This document shows positions 17,746 to 27,312 of a DNA stretch of 64,000 bases, piece by piece (position 1 is the stretch's first letter; every line of letters begins with the position of its first letter). The notes under the pieces were generated by a model. That model did not search any database. It worked only from the letters and a program-made list of their open reading frames with translations, and had not been told where the DNA came from. This DNA comes from Streptomyces sp. XD-27 (GTDB taxonomy: Bacteria > Actinomycetota > Actinomycetes > Streptomycetales > Streptomycetaceae). Both the position numbers and the translations under genes were made by a program. The DNA lies in contig NZ_CP130713.1 in NCBI RefSeq assembly GCF_030553055.1, forward strand, positions 930,001 through 994,000, written 5' to 3'.

Positions 17746-18201
17746 TCAGCGGTCGACCGGCAGCCCCCGCGGTTCCTTGATCCGTTTCATGATGATCTGC
17801 GAGTTCACCTCCGTGACGCCGGACAGCGTGGTGAGGCGCTCGATCCACAGCCGCTCGTAGGCGGTGAGGTCGGCGACGGCGATGCGCAGCATGCAGCCCG
17901 GGCTGCCGAAGAGGCGGTACGCCTCGATGACGTCGGGGATGTCCTGGAGCGCCGCCTCGAATGCCTCGACCGCGTCCCGGTCCCGTTTGACCTCGACGGA
18001 GACGAGGACCTCGAAGTTCCGTCCGACGGCTTCGGGATTGACGACCGCCCGGTAGCCCTGGATGACGCCGTCCTGTTCGAGCTGGCGGACGCGGCGCATG
18101 CACGGTGACGACGTGAGGCCGACCCGCTGGGCGAGCTCCTGGATGGTCAGCCGACCGTCGTTCTGGAGCTCACGCAAGATATTCCTGTCAATCTGATCCA
18201 C
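17746..18201 (-). CDS. Lrp/AsnC-family regulator
   Basis: The 151-residue product begins at a GTG at 18201 (VDQIDRNILRELQNDGRL) behind GGGGGAT; a GTG six codons earlier is possible. It has the AsnC helix-turn-helix (LTIQELAQRVGLTSSPCMRRVRQLE) and an RAM effector domain with the family sequence RLFGSPGCMLRIAVADLTAYE. It is transcribed away from the asparaginase-aspartase-malic enzyme genes, so it very likely senses an amino acid such as asparagine or aspartate and controls that operon. Confidence 0.88.
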   Translation of the reverse strand: MDQIDRNILRELQNDGRLTIQELAQRVGLTSSPCMRRVRQLEQDGVIQGYRAVVNPEAVGRNFEVLVSVEVKRDRDAVEAFEAALQDIPDVIEAYRLFGSPGCMLRIAVADLTAYERLWIERLTTLSGVTEVNSQIIMKRIKEPRGLPVDR

Positions 18202-18252
18202 TACGCAATTATCCCCCACACTTCCGCCCCGACCCCGCCTGATTCAGCGATC

Positions 18253-18278
18253 CGATTGCGCGCGATTCGTCCTATGGT
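18253..18278 (+). promoter_or_regulatory. Candidate Lrp operator and promoter of the asparaginase operon
   Basis: Between the divergent genes lies an imperfect palindrome, CGATTGCGCGCGATTCG (18253-18269), followed by a -10-like TATGGT (18273-18278). The palindrome overlaps where the -35 would lie. This is a reasonable site for the adjacent Lrp protein, judged only by position and symmetry. Confidence 0.4.
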
Positions 18279-18365
18279 TGCTCCGGCCCCGCCGGCTTCG
18301 AACCGGCGTGCGGGCCGCCACCGGCAGTGATCGCCTGGACGAAGCGGGAAGAGGAGCGAGCAGAC

Positions 18366-19409
18366 GTGGGACAGGTCGTCGTCATCAGCACCGGCGGGAC
18401 CATCGCCAGCCGCTGGCAGGGGTCCGGGTTCGCCGCCGACGCCGGCGGCGGGGACGTCCTGGCCAGGGCCGTCGTGCCCGAGGGCGTGACCGTGCGGGTC
18501 GTCGACCTGATGAGCGTGAACAGCGCCCGGATCACCACCGCGCACCAGCTGACGCTCCTGCGCACCGTGCGCGAGGTGCTGGCCGATCCCGCCGTCGACG
18601 GCATCGTCGTCACGCACGGTACGGACACGCTGGAGGAGTCGGCCTTTCTGCTCGACCTCCATCACGACGACCCGCGGCCGGTGGTCTTCACCGGCGCCCA
18701 GCGCCCGCTCGAGGCGCCGGACGGCGACGGGCCGCGCAACCTCCACGACGCGCTGCTGACGGCGGCCTCGGTGCGCGACCTCGGCGTCCTGGTGGTCTTC
18801 GACGGGCAGGTGCACGCCGCGCGCGGCACGGTGAAGGTACAGACGCTGGCCGTCGACGCGTTCGCCGACCCCTCCGGCAGCCGGGTCGCGGACGTGGCGG
18901 CCGGCGAAGTCCTCGTCCACCGGCGGCCCGAGCGCCCGGCGCCGCTCCCCCTGCCGCCGGCCGTCGAGCCGCTGCCCCGGGTCGACGTCGTCATGCACCA
19001 CTGCGACGCCGACCCGCTGCTGTTCAACGCCGCCGTCGAGGCGGGCGCCCAGGGCATCGTCCTGGTCGCGACGGGAGCGGGCAACGCCACCCCCGAGATC
19101 AGCGCCGCCGTCGAGGCGGCGGTCTCCCGTGGCGTCCTCGTCGCCGTGACCACGCGCGTGCCCACCGGGCCGGTCGCGGAGATCTACACCCACGGCGGAG
19201 CGGTGGACCTCGTGGCCGCCGGAGCCGTACTGACCGGCACCCTGCGCGGTGGCCAGGCACGGATCGCCGTGCTCGCCGCGGCACTGGCCGCCACCGACCC
19301 GTCCGGGCGCGCCCATGCGCTGCGCCACGCTCTCGGCGGCGCCACGGCCACCGCGGCCACCGCAGCCGCCACGGCCGCGGCGGCCGCCGCGCCGAGCGCC
19401 ACCGGCTGA
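18366..19409 (+). CDS. ansA: L-asparaginase
   Basis: A GTG at 18366 with GAAGAGGAG upstream starts MGQVVVISTGGTIASRW. The two family signatures are present: TGGTIAS with nucleophile Thr12, and VTHGTDTLEES with Thr83 and Asp87. No signal peptide is seen, so it is the cytoplasmic type, hydrolysing asparagine to aspartate and ammonia. The last 25 residues are an Ala/Thr-rich tail without counterpart in the fold. It is the first gene of a catabolic run and lies next to a divergent Lrp regulator. 347 residues. Confidence 0.9.
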   Translation: MGQVVVISTGGTIASRWQGSGFAADAGGGDVLARAVVPEGVTVRVVDLMSVNSARITTAHQLTLLRTVREVLADPAVDGIVVTHGTDTLEESAFLLDLHHDDPRPVVFTGAQRPLEAPDGDGPRNLHDALLTAASVRDLGVLVVFDGQVHAARGTVKVQTLAVDAFADPSGSRVADVAAGEVLVHRRPERPAPLPLPPAVEPLPRVDVVMHHCDADPLLFNAAVEAGAQGIVLVATGAGNATPEISAAVEAAVSRGVLVAVTTRVPTGPVAEIYTHGGAVDLVAAGAVLTGTLRGGQARIAVLAAALAATDPSGRAHALRHALGGATATAATAAATAAAAAAPSATG

Positions 19410-19522
19410 CGTCCTTCCCCTCCCCGTCCGGCGCCCCTCCCCATCCTCGTCCGGCGCGCCCGCCTGACGCCCCTCCCCCGCCCCCGCCTCCACCACGCTC
19501 TCCCCACCTGATCGGACCCTCC

Positions 19523-20989
19523 ATGTCGGCCTCCGTCCCCGGCCCCGCCACCGCCCCGCTCCACGACCACCAGCCGGTACGCACCGAGCACGACCTCCTC
19601 GGCGACAGGGAGGTCCCCGCCGCCGCGTACTACGGCGTCCACACCCTGCGGGCCGTGGAGAACTTCCCCATCACCGGCACCCCCATCTCCGCCTACCCCG
19701 ACCTCGTCATCGCCCTGGCCTCCGTCAAGCAGGCCGCCGCCCAGGCCAACCGCGACCTGGGGCTGCTCGACGAGCGCAAGGCGGAAGCGATCGTGCGCGC
19801 CTGCGAGGAGATCCGCGCCGGGCGGCTCCACGACCAGTTCGTCGTGGACGTCATCCAGGGCGGCGCCGGCACCTCCACCAACCTGAACACCAACGAGGTC
19901 GTCGCCAACCGGGCGCTGGAGCTCCTCGGCCACGCCAAGGGCGAGTACGGCCACCTCCACCCGCTGGAGGACGTCAACGCCGGGCAGAGCACCAACGACG
20001 TCTACCCGACCGCCGTCAGCCTCGCCCTGCAGCTCGCCGCTGGCCGCCTGCTGGAGGCCATGGAGGTCCTGCGCGAGGCTTTCGCGGCCAAGGCCGGGGA
20101 GTTCGCGGACGTCGTGAAGATGGGCCGCACCCAGCTCCAGGACGCGGTGCCCATGACGCTCGGTCAGGAGTTCTCGGCCTACGCGGTGATGCTGGCCGAG
20201 GACCGGGCACGCCTGGGCGAGGCGTGCGCGCTGCTGCGCGAGATCAACCTCGGCGGCACCGCCATCGGCACCGGCCTCAACGCCCACCCGCGGTACGCCG
20301 AGACGGCCTGCGGCCACCTGAGCGCGATCACCGGCATCCCGCTCACCGTCGCCGGCGACCTCGTCGAGGCCACCCAGGACATGGGCGCGTTCGTGCAGCT
20401 CTCCGGCGTGCTCAAGCGGATCGCCGTCAAGCTCTCCAAGACCTGCAACGACCTGCGCCTGCTCTCGTGCGGTCCGCGCGCCGGCCTCGCCGAGATCAAC
20501 CTGCCGCCCGTGCAGGCGGGTTCGAGCATCATGCCCGGCAAGGTGAACCCGGTGATCCCCGAGGTGGTCAACCAGATCGCCTTCGAGGTGATCGGCAACG
20601 ACGTGACCGTCACCTTCGCCGCCGAGTCCGGCCAGCTCCAGCTCAACGCCTTCGAACCGGTCATCGCGCACAGCCTGCTCAAGAGCCTCACCCACCTGCG
20701 GGCCGGGTGCCTGACCCTCGCCGAGCGGTGCGTCAGCGGCATCACCGCCAACCGCGAGCACCTGGCCCAGCTCGTCGGGCAGTCCATCGGACTGGCCACC
20801 GCGCTCAACCCGCACATCGGCTACGAGCAGGCCACCGCCGTCGCCCAGGAGGCGCTGACCACCGGCGCCTCCGTGCACGACCTGGTCCTGGCCAAGGGCC
20901 TGCTCACCGCGGAGCGGCTCCAGGAGATCCTCCACCCGGACAACCTCGCCCGCCCGCACGCCCAGGGCGCCGAGGCCGTCGCGCGCTGA
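19523..20989 (+). CDS. aspA: Aspartate ammonia-lyase
   Basis: The 488-residue protein starts at ATG 19523, with a divergent N-terminal extension before RTEHDLLGDREVPAAAYYG. The fumarase/aspartase signature SSIMPGKVNP, the substrate-binding segments GAGTSTNLNTNEV and AGQSTNDVYPTA, and ATQDMGAF are all intact. It converts aspartate to fumarate and ammonia, directly continuing from the asparaginase product. It lies 113 bases after ansA, across a C-rich spacer, and 61 before the malic enzyme. Confidence 0.93.
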   Translation: MSASVPGPATAPLHDHQPVRTEHDLLGDREVPAAAYYGVHTLRAVENFPITGTPISAYPDLVIALASVKQAAAQANRDLGLLDERKAEAIVRACEEIRAGRLHDQFVVDVIQGGAGTSTNLNTNEVVANRALELLGHAKGEYGHLHPLEDVNAGQSTNDVYPTAVSLALQLAAGRLLEAMEVLREAFAAKAGEFADVVKMGRTQLQDAVPMTLGQEFSAYAVMLAEDRARLGEACALLREINLGGTAIGTGLNAHPRYAETACGHLSAITGIPLTVAGDLVEATQDMGAFVQLSGVLKRIAVKLSKTCNDLRLLSCGPRAGLAEINLPPVQAGSSIMPGKVNPVIPEVVNQIAFEVIGNDVTVTFAAESGQLQLNAFEPVIAHSLLKSLTHLRAGCLTLAERCVSGITANREHLAQLVGQSIGLATALNPHIGYEQATAVAQEALTTGASVHDLVLAKGLLTAERLQEILHPDNLARPHAQGAEAVAR

Positions 20990-21050
20990 TCACCCGGCGC
21001 GCCCCCCTTTTCCATTCCGACCACCAGAAGCAGAAGGAAGAAGAACCCCG

Positions 21051-22466
21051 ATGGCAACGGCGCCCAGCGTCTCCTACTCGATGACCGTTCGGCTTGAGGT
21101 CCCGGCCAGCGGCACCGCCGTCAGCCAGCTCACCACCGCGGTGGAGTCCTCGGGCGGCTCGGTCACCGGCCTGGACGTGACCGCCTCCGGCCACGAGAAG
21201 CTCCGTATCGACGTCACCATCGCCGCGACCTCCACCGCGCACGCCGACGAGATCGTCGAGAAACTCCGCGGCATCGAGGGCGTCACGCTCGGCAAGGTCT
21301 CCGACCGTACGTTCCTGATGCACCTCGGCGGCAAGATCGAGATGTCCTCCAAGCACCCGATCCGCAACCGCGACGACCTGTCCATGGTCTACACCCCCGG
21401 CGTTGCGCGGGTGTGCCAGGCGATCGCGGAGAACCCCGAGGACGCCCGCCGGCTGACGATCAAGCGCAACAGCGTCGCGGTGGTCACCGACGGCTCCGCC
21501 GTCCTGGGCCTGGGCAACATCGGACCCATGGCCGCCCTGCCGGTCATGGAGGGCAAGGCGGCGCTGTTCAAGCGGTTCGCGGGCATCGACGCCTGGCCGC
21601 TGTGCCTGGACACCCAGGACTCCGACGAGATCGTCGCCATCGTCAAGGCCATCGCACCCGGCTTCGCGGGCATCAACCTCGAGGACATCTCCGCCCCCCG
21701 CTGCTTCGAGATCGAGGCCCGCCTGCGCGAGGCGCTGGACATCCCGGTCTTCCACGACGACCAGCACGGCACCGCCATCGTGGTCCTGGCCGCCCTGACC
21801 AACGCCCTGCGCGTGGTCGGCAAGAAGATCGGCGACGTCCGCGTGGTCATGTCCGGTGCCGGCGCGGCCGGTACCGCGATCCTCAAGCTCCTGATCGCCG
21901 CCGGGGTCAGCCACGCGGTGGTCGCCGACATCCACGGCGTCGTCCACGCCGGACGCACCGACCTGGTCGACGCCGACCCCGACTCCCCACTGCGCTGGAT
22001 CGCGGACAACACCAACCCCGAGCGGGTCACCGGCACCCTGAAGGAGGCCGTGCGCGGCGCGGACGTCTTCATCGGCGTCTCGGCACCCAACGTGCTGGGC
22101 GGCGAGGACGTGGCCGGGATGGCGGACGACGCGATCGTCTTCGCGCTGGCCAACCCGGACCCGGAGGTCGACCCGGCCATCGCCCGCCAGACCGCCGCAG
22201 TCGTCGCCACCGGCCGTTCGGACTTCCCCAACCAGATCAACAACGTGCTGGTCTTCCCCGGCGTCTTCCGCGGCCTGCTGGACGCCCAGTCACGCACCGT
22301 CGACACCGGCATGATGCTCGCCGCCGCCGGAGCCCTGGCCGACGTCGTCCACGACGACGAACTCAACGCCAACTACATCATCCCCAGCGTCTTCAACGAC
22401 AAGGTGGCCGAGGCCGTGGCCTCGGCGGTGAAGCGGTCCGCCCTGGCGCTCCACCGGACGCGGTGA
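21051..22466 (+). CDS. NAD-type malic enzyme with N-terminal ACT domain
   Basis: A GAAGGAAGAAG site precedes the ATG. Residues 8-80 form an ACT-like regulatory domain (MTVRLEVPASGTAVSQL), followed by the malic enzyme fold: YTPGVARVC, VTDGSAVLGLGNIG, the metal site FHDDQHGTAIV, and the Rossmann motif GAGAAGTA. It decarboxylates malate to pyruvate. With fumarase elsewhere, it completes asparagine to pyruvate conversion and supplies reducing power. The ACT domain suggests amino acid control. It converges on the kinase gene with a 19-base gap. Confidence 0.92.
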   Translation: MATAPSVSYSMTVRLEVPASGTAVSQLTTAVESSGGSVTGLDVTASGHEKLRIDVTIAATSTAHADEIVEKLRGIEGVTLGKVSDRTFLMHLGGKIEMSSKHPIRNRDDLSMVYTPGVARVCQAIAENPEDARRLTIKRNSVAVVTDGSAVLGLGNIGPMAALPVMEGKAALFKRFAGIDAWPLCLDTQDSDEIVAIVKAIAPGFAGINLEDISAPRCFEIEARLREALDIPVFHDDQHGTAIVVLAALTNALRVVGKKIGDVRVVMSGAGAAGTAILKLLIAAGVSHAVVADIHGVVHAGRTDLVDADPDSPLRWIADNTNPERVTGTLKEAVRGADVFIGVSAPNVLGGEDVAGMADDAIVFALANPDPEVDPAIARQTAAVVATGRSDFPNQINNVLVFPGVFRGLLDAQSRTVDTGMMLAAAGALADVVHDDELNANYIIPSVFNDKVAEAVASAVKRSALALHRTR

Positions 22467-22485
22467 GTCCCGTCGTCCTTCGCGC

Positions 22486-23440
22486 CTACGCCCGCAGGGC
22501 CCGTACGAAGCCGCTGTCGTCGCCGATGAAGACCGATCCGTCGGCGACGGCCGGGGAGGACTTGATGTCGGCGCCGGTCGGGTGGCGCCAGCGCTCCTCG
22601 CCGGTGGCGGCGTCGACCGCGTAGAGGGTGCCGTTCTTGGCGCCGACGTAGGCGACGCCGCCGGAGACGGCCGGGGAGGAGTAGACGACGTGGCCGACCC
22701 GGAAGGCCCAGCGCCGGTCGCCGCTTCGGATGTCGACCGCGTACAGGTGGCCGTCGTCGCTGCCCACGTGGACCGCGCCGCCCGCGATGGCCGGGGAGGA
22801 GCCGACGCCGCCGTCCGTGCGGAACCGCCAGCGCTGCTCGCCGCTGCCGGCGTCCAGCGCGTACAGACTGCCGTCGTAGCTGCCGGCGCAGACGACGCGG
22901 CCCCACACCGCCGGTGACGACTTGACCTCGGCGCCGGTCGGGAAGCTCCAGCGCTCCTCCCCGGTGCGGGCGTCGACCGCGTGGAGGCCGCGGTCCCGGC
23001 TGCCGACGTAGACGACACCGCCCGCGACCACGGGTGACGAGCGCACCCAGCCGCCGGTGGGGAACTTCCAGCGCTGCTCGCCGGTGCGGGCGTCGACCGC
23101 GTACAGATGGTGGTCGTCGCTGCCGACGTAGACGACGCCGCCCGCCACCACGGGCGAGGAGTTGACCTCGCCGCCGGTGTCGAAGTGCCACTTCTCCCTG
23201 CCGGTGGCCGCGTTCACCGCGTACAGCGCGTAGTCGGCGCTCCCGATGTAGACGATGCCGCCGGTGACGGCCGCGGAGGAGTAGACCCCGTTGCCGGTGG
23301 AGAACTGCCAGCGCTGGTCTCCGCTGCCGGCGTCCAGCGCGTACAGGCTGCCGTCCTTGCTGCTCGCGTAGACCACGCCGCCCGCGACGACGACGGCCGC
23401 CGTCACCGGGCCGCCGGTGGCCACCGCCCACGATTCCCGT
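22486..23440 (-). repeat. Tandem 120-bp repeats encoding propeller blades
   Basis: Seven full units and one partial, each exactly 120 bases (for example the phrase GGGGAGGA or variants recurs at 120-base intervals from about 22552 to 23272). They encode the 40-residue PQQ blades. Such identity makes the region prone to unit gain or loss. Confidence 0.8.
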
Positions 23441-24701
23441 TGCGTTCGGCGCCCCCGCCCGGAGTCGGCTGCCCCCGCCCCGCCGGCGCCCCCGCCCGTC
23501 GCTCCGTCCATGAGCTGCCAGGCGCCCAGGCCCGCGGCCACCGGGACGGCCGCCCCGACGAGTCCGGCCAGCACCCGTCGGCGGGTGGCGGGGCCGCCGC
23601 CGCCCGTCCCGGCGTCCGGTCTGACGGAGCCGCCACCCCCCGCCCGGCTGTCCGGTCTGACAGGCCCCGGCAGCGGGCTGGGGCCGGTGGCCGCTCGGTC
23701 GGCGCGGGCGTCGGGGGCGCCGGGGGCGTCGGGGGGCGGGCTCGCGGGGCATCGGCGGGGGCGGGCTCGGCGCCGCCGTGGGAGGGGGCGCGGTCGACGG
23801 AGTCGGCGACCGGGGCGGGCAGCCAACGAGCGCAGCGGAGGGCGAGGACGACCGTTCCCGCGTCGTCCTCGGCGCCCGGCGGCGTCTCCGGTACGACGCG
23901 TTCGGCCAGCTCGCGCAGGAGGTCGGGAACGGTGGGGCGGGTGTCCGGGGCCTTCGCCAGACAGCGGACCGCCACGGCCCGGACCTCCTCGGGCACACCC
24001 GCCACGTCCGGCGGTTCGTGGACGACGCGGTAGCCGAGGGCGGCGCCGGAGCCCCGCCCGAAGGGGCCGCGCCCGCAGGCGGCGAAGACCAGGACCGCGC
24101 CCAGGCAGAACACATCGGCGGCCGGGCCCACCGGCCCGCCGGTCAACTGCTCGGGGGCCATGAACCCCGGGGTCCCGATGACGATTCCGCTGTGCGTGAG
24201 GGTGGCGTCCGCCTCCAGGACCGCCGCGATGCCGAAGTCGATGACCCGGGGGCCGTCGGCGGCCAGCAGCACGTTCGACGGCTTGAGGTCCCGGTGGACC
24301 AGCCCCGCGGCGTGGATGGCCTGGAGGGCCTCGGCCAGCCCGGCCCCCAGCGCCCACACCGAGCGAGCCGGCAGCGGGCCGTGCCGGGCGACCGCCTCGG
24401 CGAGCGACAGGCCGGACACGTGCAGCGTCGCGAGCCAGGGCGGCACGCTGTCCGGGTCGGCGCCGACCACGGCGGCGGTGAAGGCGCCGCTGACGGACCG
24501 GGCCGCGGCCGCCTCCCGGGCGAACCGGGCGCGGAAGCCGGGATCACCGGTCAGCTCCGGCCGGATGACCTTGACGGCCACCGCGCGCCCGCCCGGGGAG
24601 CGGCCCAGATAGACCCGGCCCATGCCCCCGGCGCCCAACCGGCCCGTGATCCGGTACGGCCCCACCCACCGCGGGTCGTCGGCCGCCAGCGCTTCGACCA
24701 T
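22486..24701 (-). pseudogene. Ser/Thr protein kinase with PQQ propeller, frame broken by one base
   Basis: From ATG 24701 (GGGGGGAC upstream) the kinase domain is complete: GAGGMG loop, Lys44 in VAVKVI, HRDLKPSN (136-143), DFG (155-157) and APEQL. A Pro/Ala linker leads to a membrane helix and an extracellular PQQ-like beta-propeller of seven and a half 40-residue units, each like VxSSPVVAGGVVYVGSxDGxLYAVDA. Kinase and propeller lie in different frames; one extra base in the G-run area near 23731 gives exactly 738 codons. Probably one intact gene in life. The propeller would sense an external ligand. Confidence 0.8.
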
Positions 24702-24855
24702 CGATGTCCCCCCACACACGGCGCCCCCAAGGGGAGCCGGCCGCCCTCCCACCGTCGTCTCCATGGTGTCCGGAAACCATCCTCTCGACACCCGCGCCGG
24801 GGTGCCGCCGGATCCCGGGCTCGCGGGCGGCCCGGACCCGCCACGGAAACACCGC

Positions 24856-25335
24856 TCACTTCTCTTGTACGCGCATGACGGGTGCGTGGGTGATGGGGAA
24901 GTTCACCGAGCGGGCGATGAAGCACACCGCGGGCACGTCACCGTGCAGCGAGCGGGCCTTCTCCACCATCGACGCGTCGGCGACCGTCACCTCGGGGCGC
25001 AGGACCACCTGCGTGATCCGACCTCCTCCGCCGCTCTCGTCCATGGTCATGACCCCATGAGCGTGGTCCTCGTAGTCGATGACGGTGACCCCGCCGACGG
25101 CGCAGAGGTGGAGGTACCAGAGCATGTGGCACTGGGCGACGGAGGCCACGAGCAGCTCCTCGGGGTTCCAGCGCGCGGGGTCGCCGCGGAACGCCGGATC
25201 CGAGGAGGCGGGGATCCCTGGCTTGCCGTCCGCCAGCACCTCGTGGTCCCGACTGAAGGTCCGGTAGCTGTCCGTGCCTGACCCGAGGTTGCCCGTCCAC
25301 TCGACCACGATGTCGTAGGTGTGCGTTGTCGTCAT
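24856..25335 (-). CDS. OsmC-family peroxide-resistance-like protein
   Basis: A 159-residue protein starting MTTTHTYDIVVEWTGN. OsmC features are visible: NPEELLVASVAQCHMLWYL with the first redox Cys, and the later VPAVCFIARSVNFPI with the second. Such proteins reduce organic hydroperoxides with two Cys. A TAGGCT box ends eight bases before the ATG, consistent with a leaderless transcript. A decayed hydrolase lies head-to-head 15 bases away. The longer upstream frame is not supported. Confidence 0.85.
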   Translation of the reverse strand: MTTTHTYDIVVEWTGNLGSGTDSYRTFSRDHEVLADGKPGIPASSDPAFRGDPARWNPEELLVASVAQCHMLWYLHLCAVGGVTVIDYEDHAHGVMTMDESGGGGRITQVVLRPEVTVADASMVEKARSLHGDVPAVCFIARSVNFPITHAPVMRVQEK

Positions 25336-25349
25336 GGGACCAGAGCCTA

Positions 25350-25608
25350 GAAGGCACCGCAGCCGCCTCACGGGCCCGCCCGGGCCGCAGCGGATCGAGG
25401 ACCACGGCCACGATGCCCACCTGCTGATGAGCGCGGTCGCCGCGGGTGAACCGGCGTACGTCTTCGGCACCAGTTACGGCGGCATGATCGGCATGGACCT
25501 GCGCTCCTTCGCCCAACGGGGATCGTGGAATTCCCGGGCGGACACGTGGGTTTCCTGACGCACCCGGCGGAGTTCGCGGTGGCGCTGCGCGGCGCCTTCG
25601 AGGGCTGA
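25350..25608 (+). pseudogene. Alpha/beta-hydrolase remnant
   Basis: The first part reads GPPGPQRIEDHGHDAHLL and AYVFGTSYGGMIGMDL, which includes a nucleophile elbow (GTSYGG). It breaks near 25520 and resumes in another frame as VEFPGGHVGFLTHPAEFAVALRGAFEG before a stop at 25608, a typical hydrolase C-terminus with its catalytic His. The middle of the enzyme (about 150 residues) and the N-terminus are missing. A true remnant, not a single-base slip. Confidence 0.6.
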
Positions 25609-25644
25609 GCCCGAGCGGGCGGGGGGGCGGGGCGGGCGCGGCAG

Positions 25645-25770
25645 GCGCGGTTGCGCGCGACGAGAGCACCGACGCGGGTCAGGGCTTCGTCGGCGGGCAG
25701 CGGATCCAGGCGGCGTCCGTCTCGCAGGCGGAGGGCGACGCGGCCGTCGGCGGCCTCCTCCGGACGGCGG
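25645..25770 (-). pseudogene. Fragment resembling a threonyl-tRNA synthetase C-terminus
   Basis: On the minus strand a 40-residue stretch reads RVALRLRDGRRLDPLPAD and EALTRVGALVARNR, with strongly G/C third positions. That is the pattern of the anticodon-binding domain end of class II synthetases, ThrRS being the best match by memory. Nothing upstream supports a complete gene. It lies in the debris to the left of the lux-like cluster. Confidence 0.35.
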
Positions 25771-26046
25771 TTGAAGAATCAAAGGTTTATCGCCAGCTTT
25801 ACCTGACATGTGGTCATAAGAGTCCCGCTTTTGCGGTATCTTCTATGGCGTTCCCTCGTGATCGAGCGTCGGACGCGACGCCGGCACGACGCCGGGCGGG
25901 CAGTGCGCACGCCCCCCGCGGAACACCCCCGAGCAGCGGCACGTGACGAACGAAGCGCCTCCTTGTCCTTCAGGCGCCCTCGTCACGACTTCGCCGTGCC
26001 GGCAGACCCTTCCTCTTACCCTCCGTATCCCCTAGGCAAAGGCCGA
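25771..26046 (+). promoter_or_regulatory. Leader region of the lux-like operon
   Basis: An unusually AT-rich patch (about 25771-25850) with a small hairpin CCGC-TTTT-GCGG at 25825-25836 precedes the first gene. I see no strong -35/-10 pair. The frame of the first gene is open across most of this region, but lacks similarity. Likely promoter location for the five-gene operon. Confidence 0.35.
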
Positions 26047-27312
26047 ATGTCCGTTCATCCGTTGTCGGACCTCATACGTTTCACCCGCCTGAACTCTCCC
26101 TTCTACTCGGATCTCTACGCGGCGCTCCCGCCGGGCGTGGACGACCTCACCGCACTGCCCGTGGTGGACCAGGACGCCTTCTGGGCGGCCAACACCCTTC
26201 AGGGCAACCGCGTCCTGACCGGCCCGCTGAGCGAGGCGGTCGTCTACAAGAGCGGCGGCACCACCGGCGCGCCGAAGTTCTCGTGCTACACCCGCGAGGA
26301 GTGGCGGGAGTTCGTCACCGCCTTCGGTCAGGGCCTGGTGGACGCGGGGCTGCGCCCGGGCCACCGGGTGGCGGACCTGTTCTACGCGGGAGACCTGTAC
26401 GCCAGCTTCCTGTTCGTTCTCGACGCGCTGGCCCACGCCCCCGTCGGCAACGTCCGCCTTCCCATCGGCGGGGCCGCTCCCCCGGAGTCCACCGTCCCCG
26501 CACTGGAGGACTTCCGGGCACAGGTGGTGGCGGGCACCCCGACCACGCTGTGCCGGCTGGCGGCGCACCTGGTGGCCACGGGACGTCAGCTGCCCTCGGT
26601 GGAGCTGCTGTTCTTCGGCGGCGAGGCGCTCTTCCCCGACCAGCGGCCACTGCTGGCCGCCGCCTTCCCGCACGCCGAGCCGCGCTCGCTGGGCTACGCG
26701 AGCGTCGACGCCGGGCTGCTCGGCCGTCCGGTCCCCGGGCCGGACCCGCGCGTGCACCGCGCGTTCACCCCGCACACCGTCGTGGAGATCCTCGACGAGA
26801 CGACCGGTCAGCCGATCCAGGAGGCCGGGCGGGCCGGGCGCGTCGTGGTGACCCAGCTCTACCGCCGCCTGATGCCCGTCCTGCGCTACCCCGCCGGGGA
26901 CCGCGCCGAGTGGACGGACCCCGAGTCCGGCTGCTTCCGCATCCTGGGCCGGGCCGAGGAGGGCGTGCGCGTGGGGCCCGTGTCGCTGTACGCGCAGGAC
27001 GCGCTGGCCGCCGTCGCCGAGGCGGACTCCGGCGGCCGCGTCGTGGGCAGCCAGCTCGTGGTGCGGCGCTGGGAAGGCCGCGACGGGCTCGTGTTGCGCC
27101 TGGCCACGGCCCCCGGCGACGACGCCGGGCTGGCGGAGCTGGGCCGTGCGGTCGTGGACGGGCTGAACCGGGCCCGGCCGCTGTACCCGCAGAGCGCGGC
27201 CGCCGGGCACGTCCACCCGCTCGCCGTGGAGTGGGTGTGCCACGCCGACCTGGTGGTCAACTCCCGCTCGGGCAAGCTGGTCCGGGTGGTCGACGAGAGG
27301 CCGACCGCGTGA
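26047..27312 (+). CDS. PaaK-like AMP-forming carboxylate ligase
   Basis: 421 residues from ATG 26047, preceded by AAAGG. The adenylation P-loop is YKSGGTTGAPK (67-77), followed by phenylacetate-CoA-ligase-like segments FYAGDLYASFLFVLDAL and FFGGEALFPDQRPLL and the C-terminal NSRSGKLVRV containing the late Lys. It should activate a carboxylic acid as an acyl-adenylate; transfer to CoA or to another protein in the cluster is unknown. First gene of the five; its stop overlaps the next start (GTGA). The 80 codons upstream of 26047 are open but do not look like the family. Confidence 0.82.
   Translation: MSVHPLSDLIRFTRLNSPFYSDLYAALPPGVDDLTALPVVDQDAFWAANTLQGNRVLTGPLSEAVVYKSGGTTGAPKFSCYTREEWREFVTAFGQGLVDAGLRPGHRVADLFYAGDLYASFLFVLDALAHAPVGNVRLPIGGAAPPESTVPALEDFRAQVVAGTPTTLCRLAAHLVATGRQLPSVELLFFGGEALFPDQRPLLAAAFPHAEPRSLGYASVDAGLLGRPVPGPDPRVHRAFTPHTVVEILDETTGQPIQEAGRAGRVVVTQLYRRLMPVLRYPAGDRAEWTDPESGCFRILGRAEEGVRVGPVSLYAQDALAAVAEADSGGRVVGSQLVVRRWEGRDGLVLRLATAPGDDAGLAELGRAVVDGLNRARPLYPQSAAAGHVHPLAVEWVCHADLVVNSRSGKLVRVVDERPTA

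Noticed and set aside
22486..23440. CRISPR-like array
   Set aside because: The 120-bp periodic repeats are coding and carry no spacers of different sequence.
25474..25809. Arg-rich 111-residue ORF on the minus strand
   Set aside because: No ribosome site or family; only part of it, in another frame, looks like old coding sequence.
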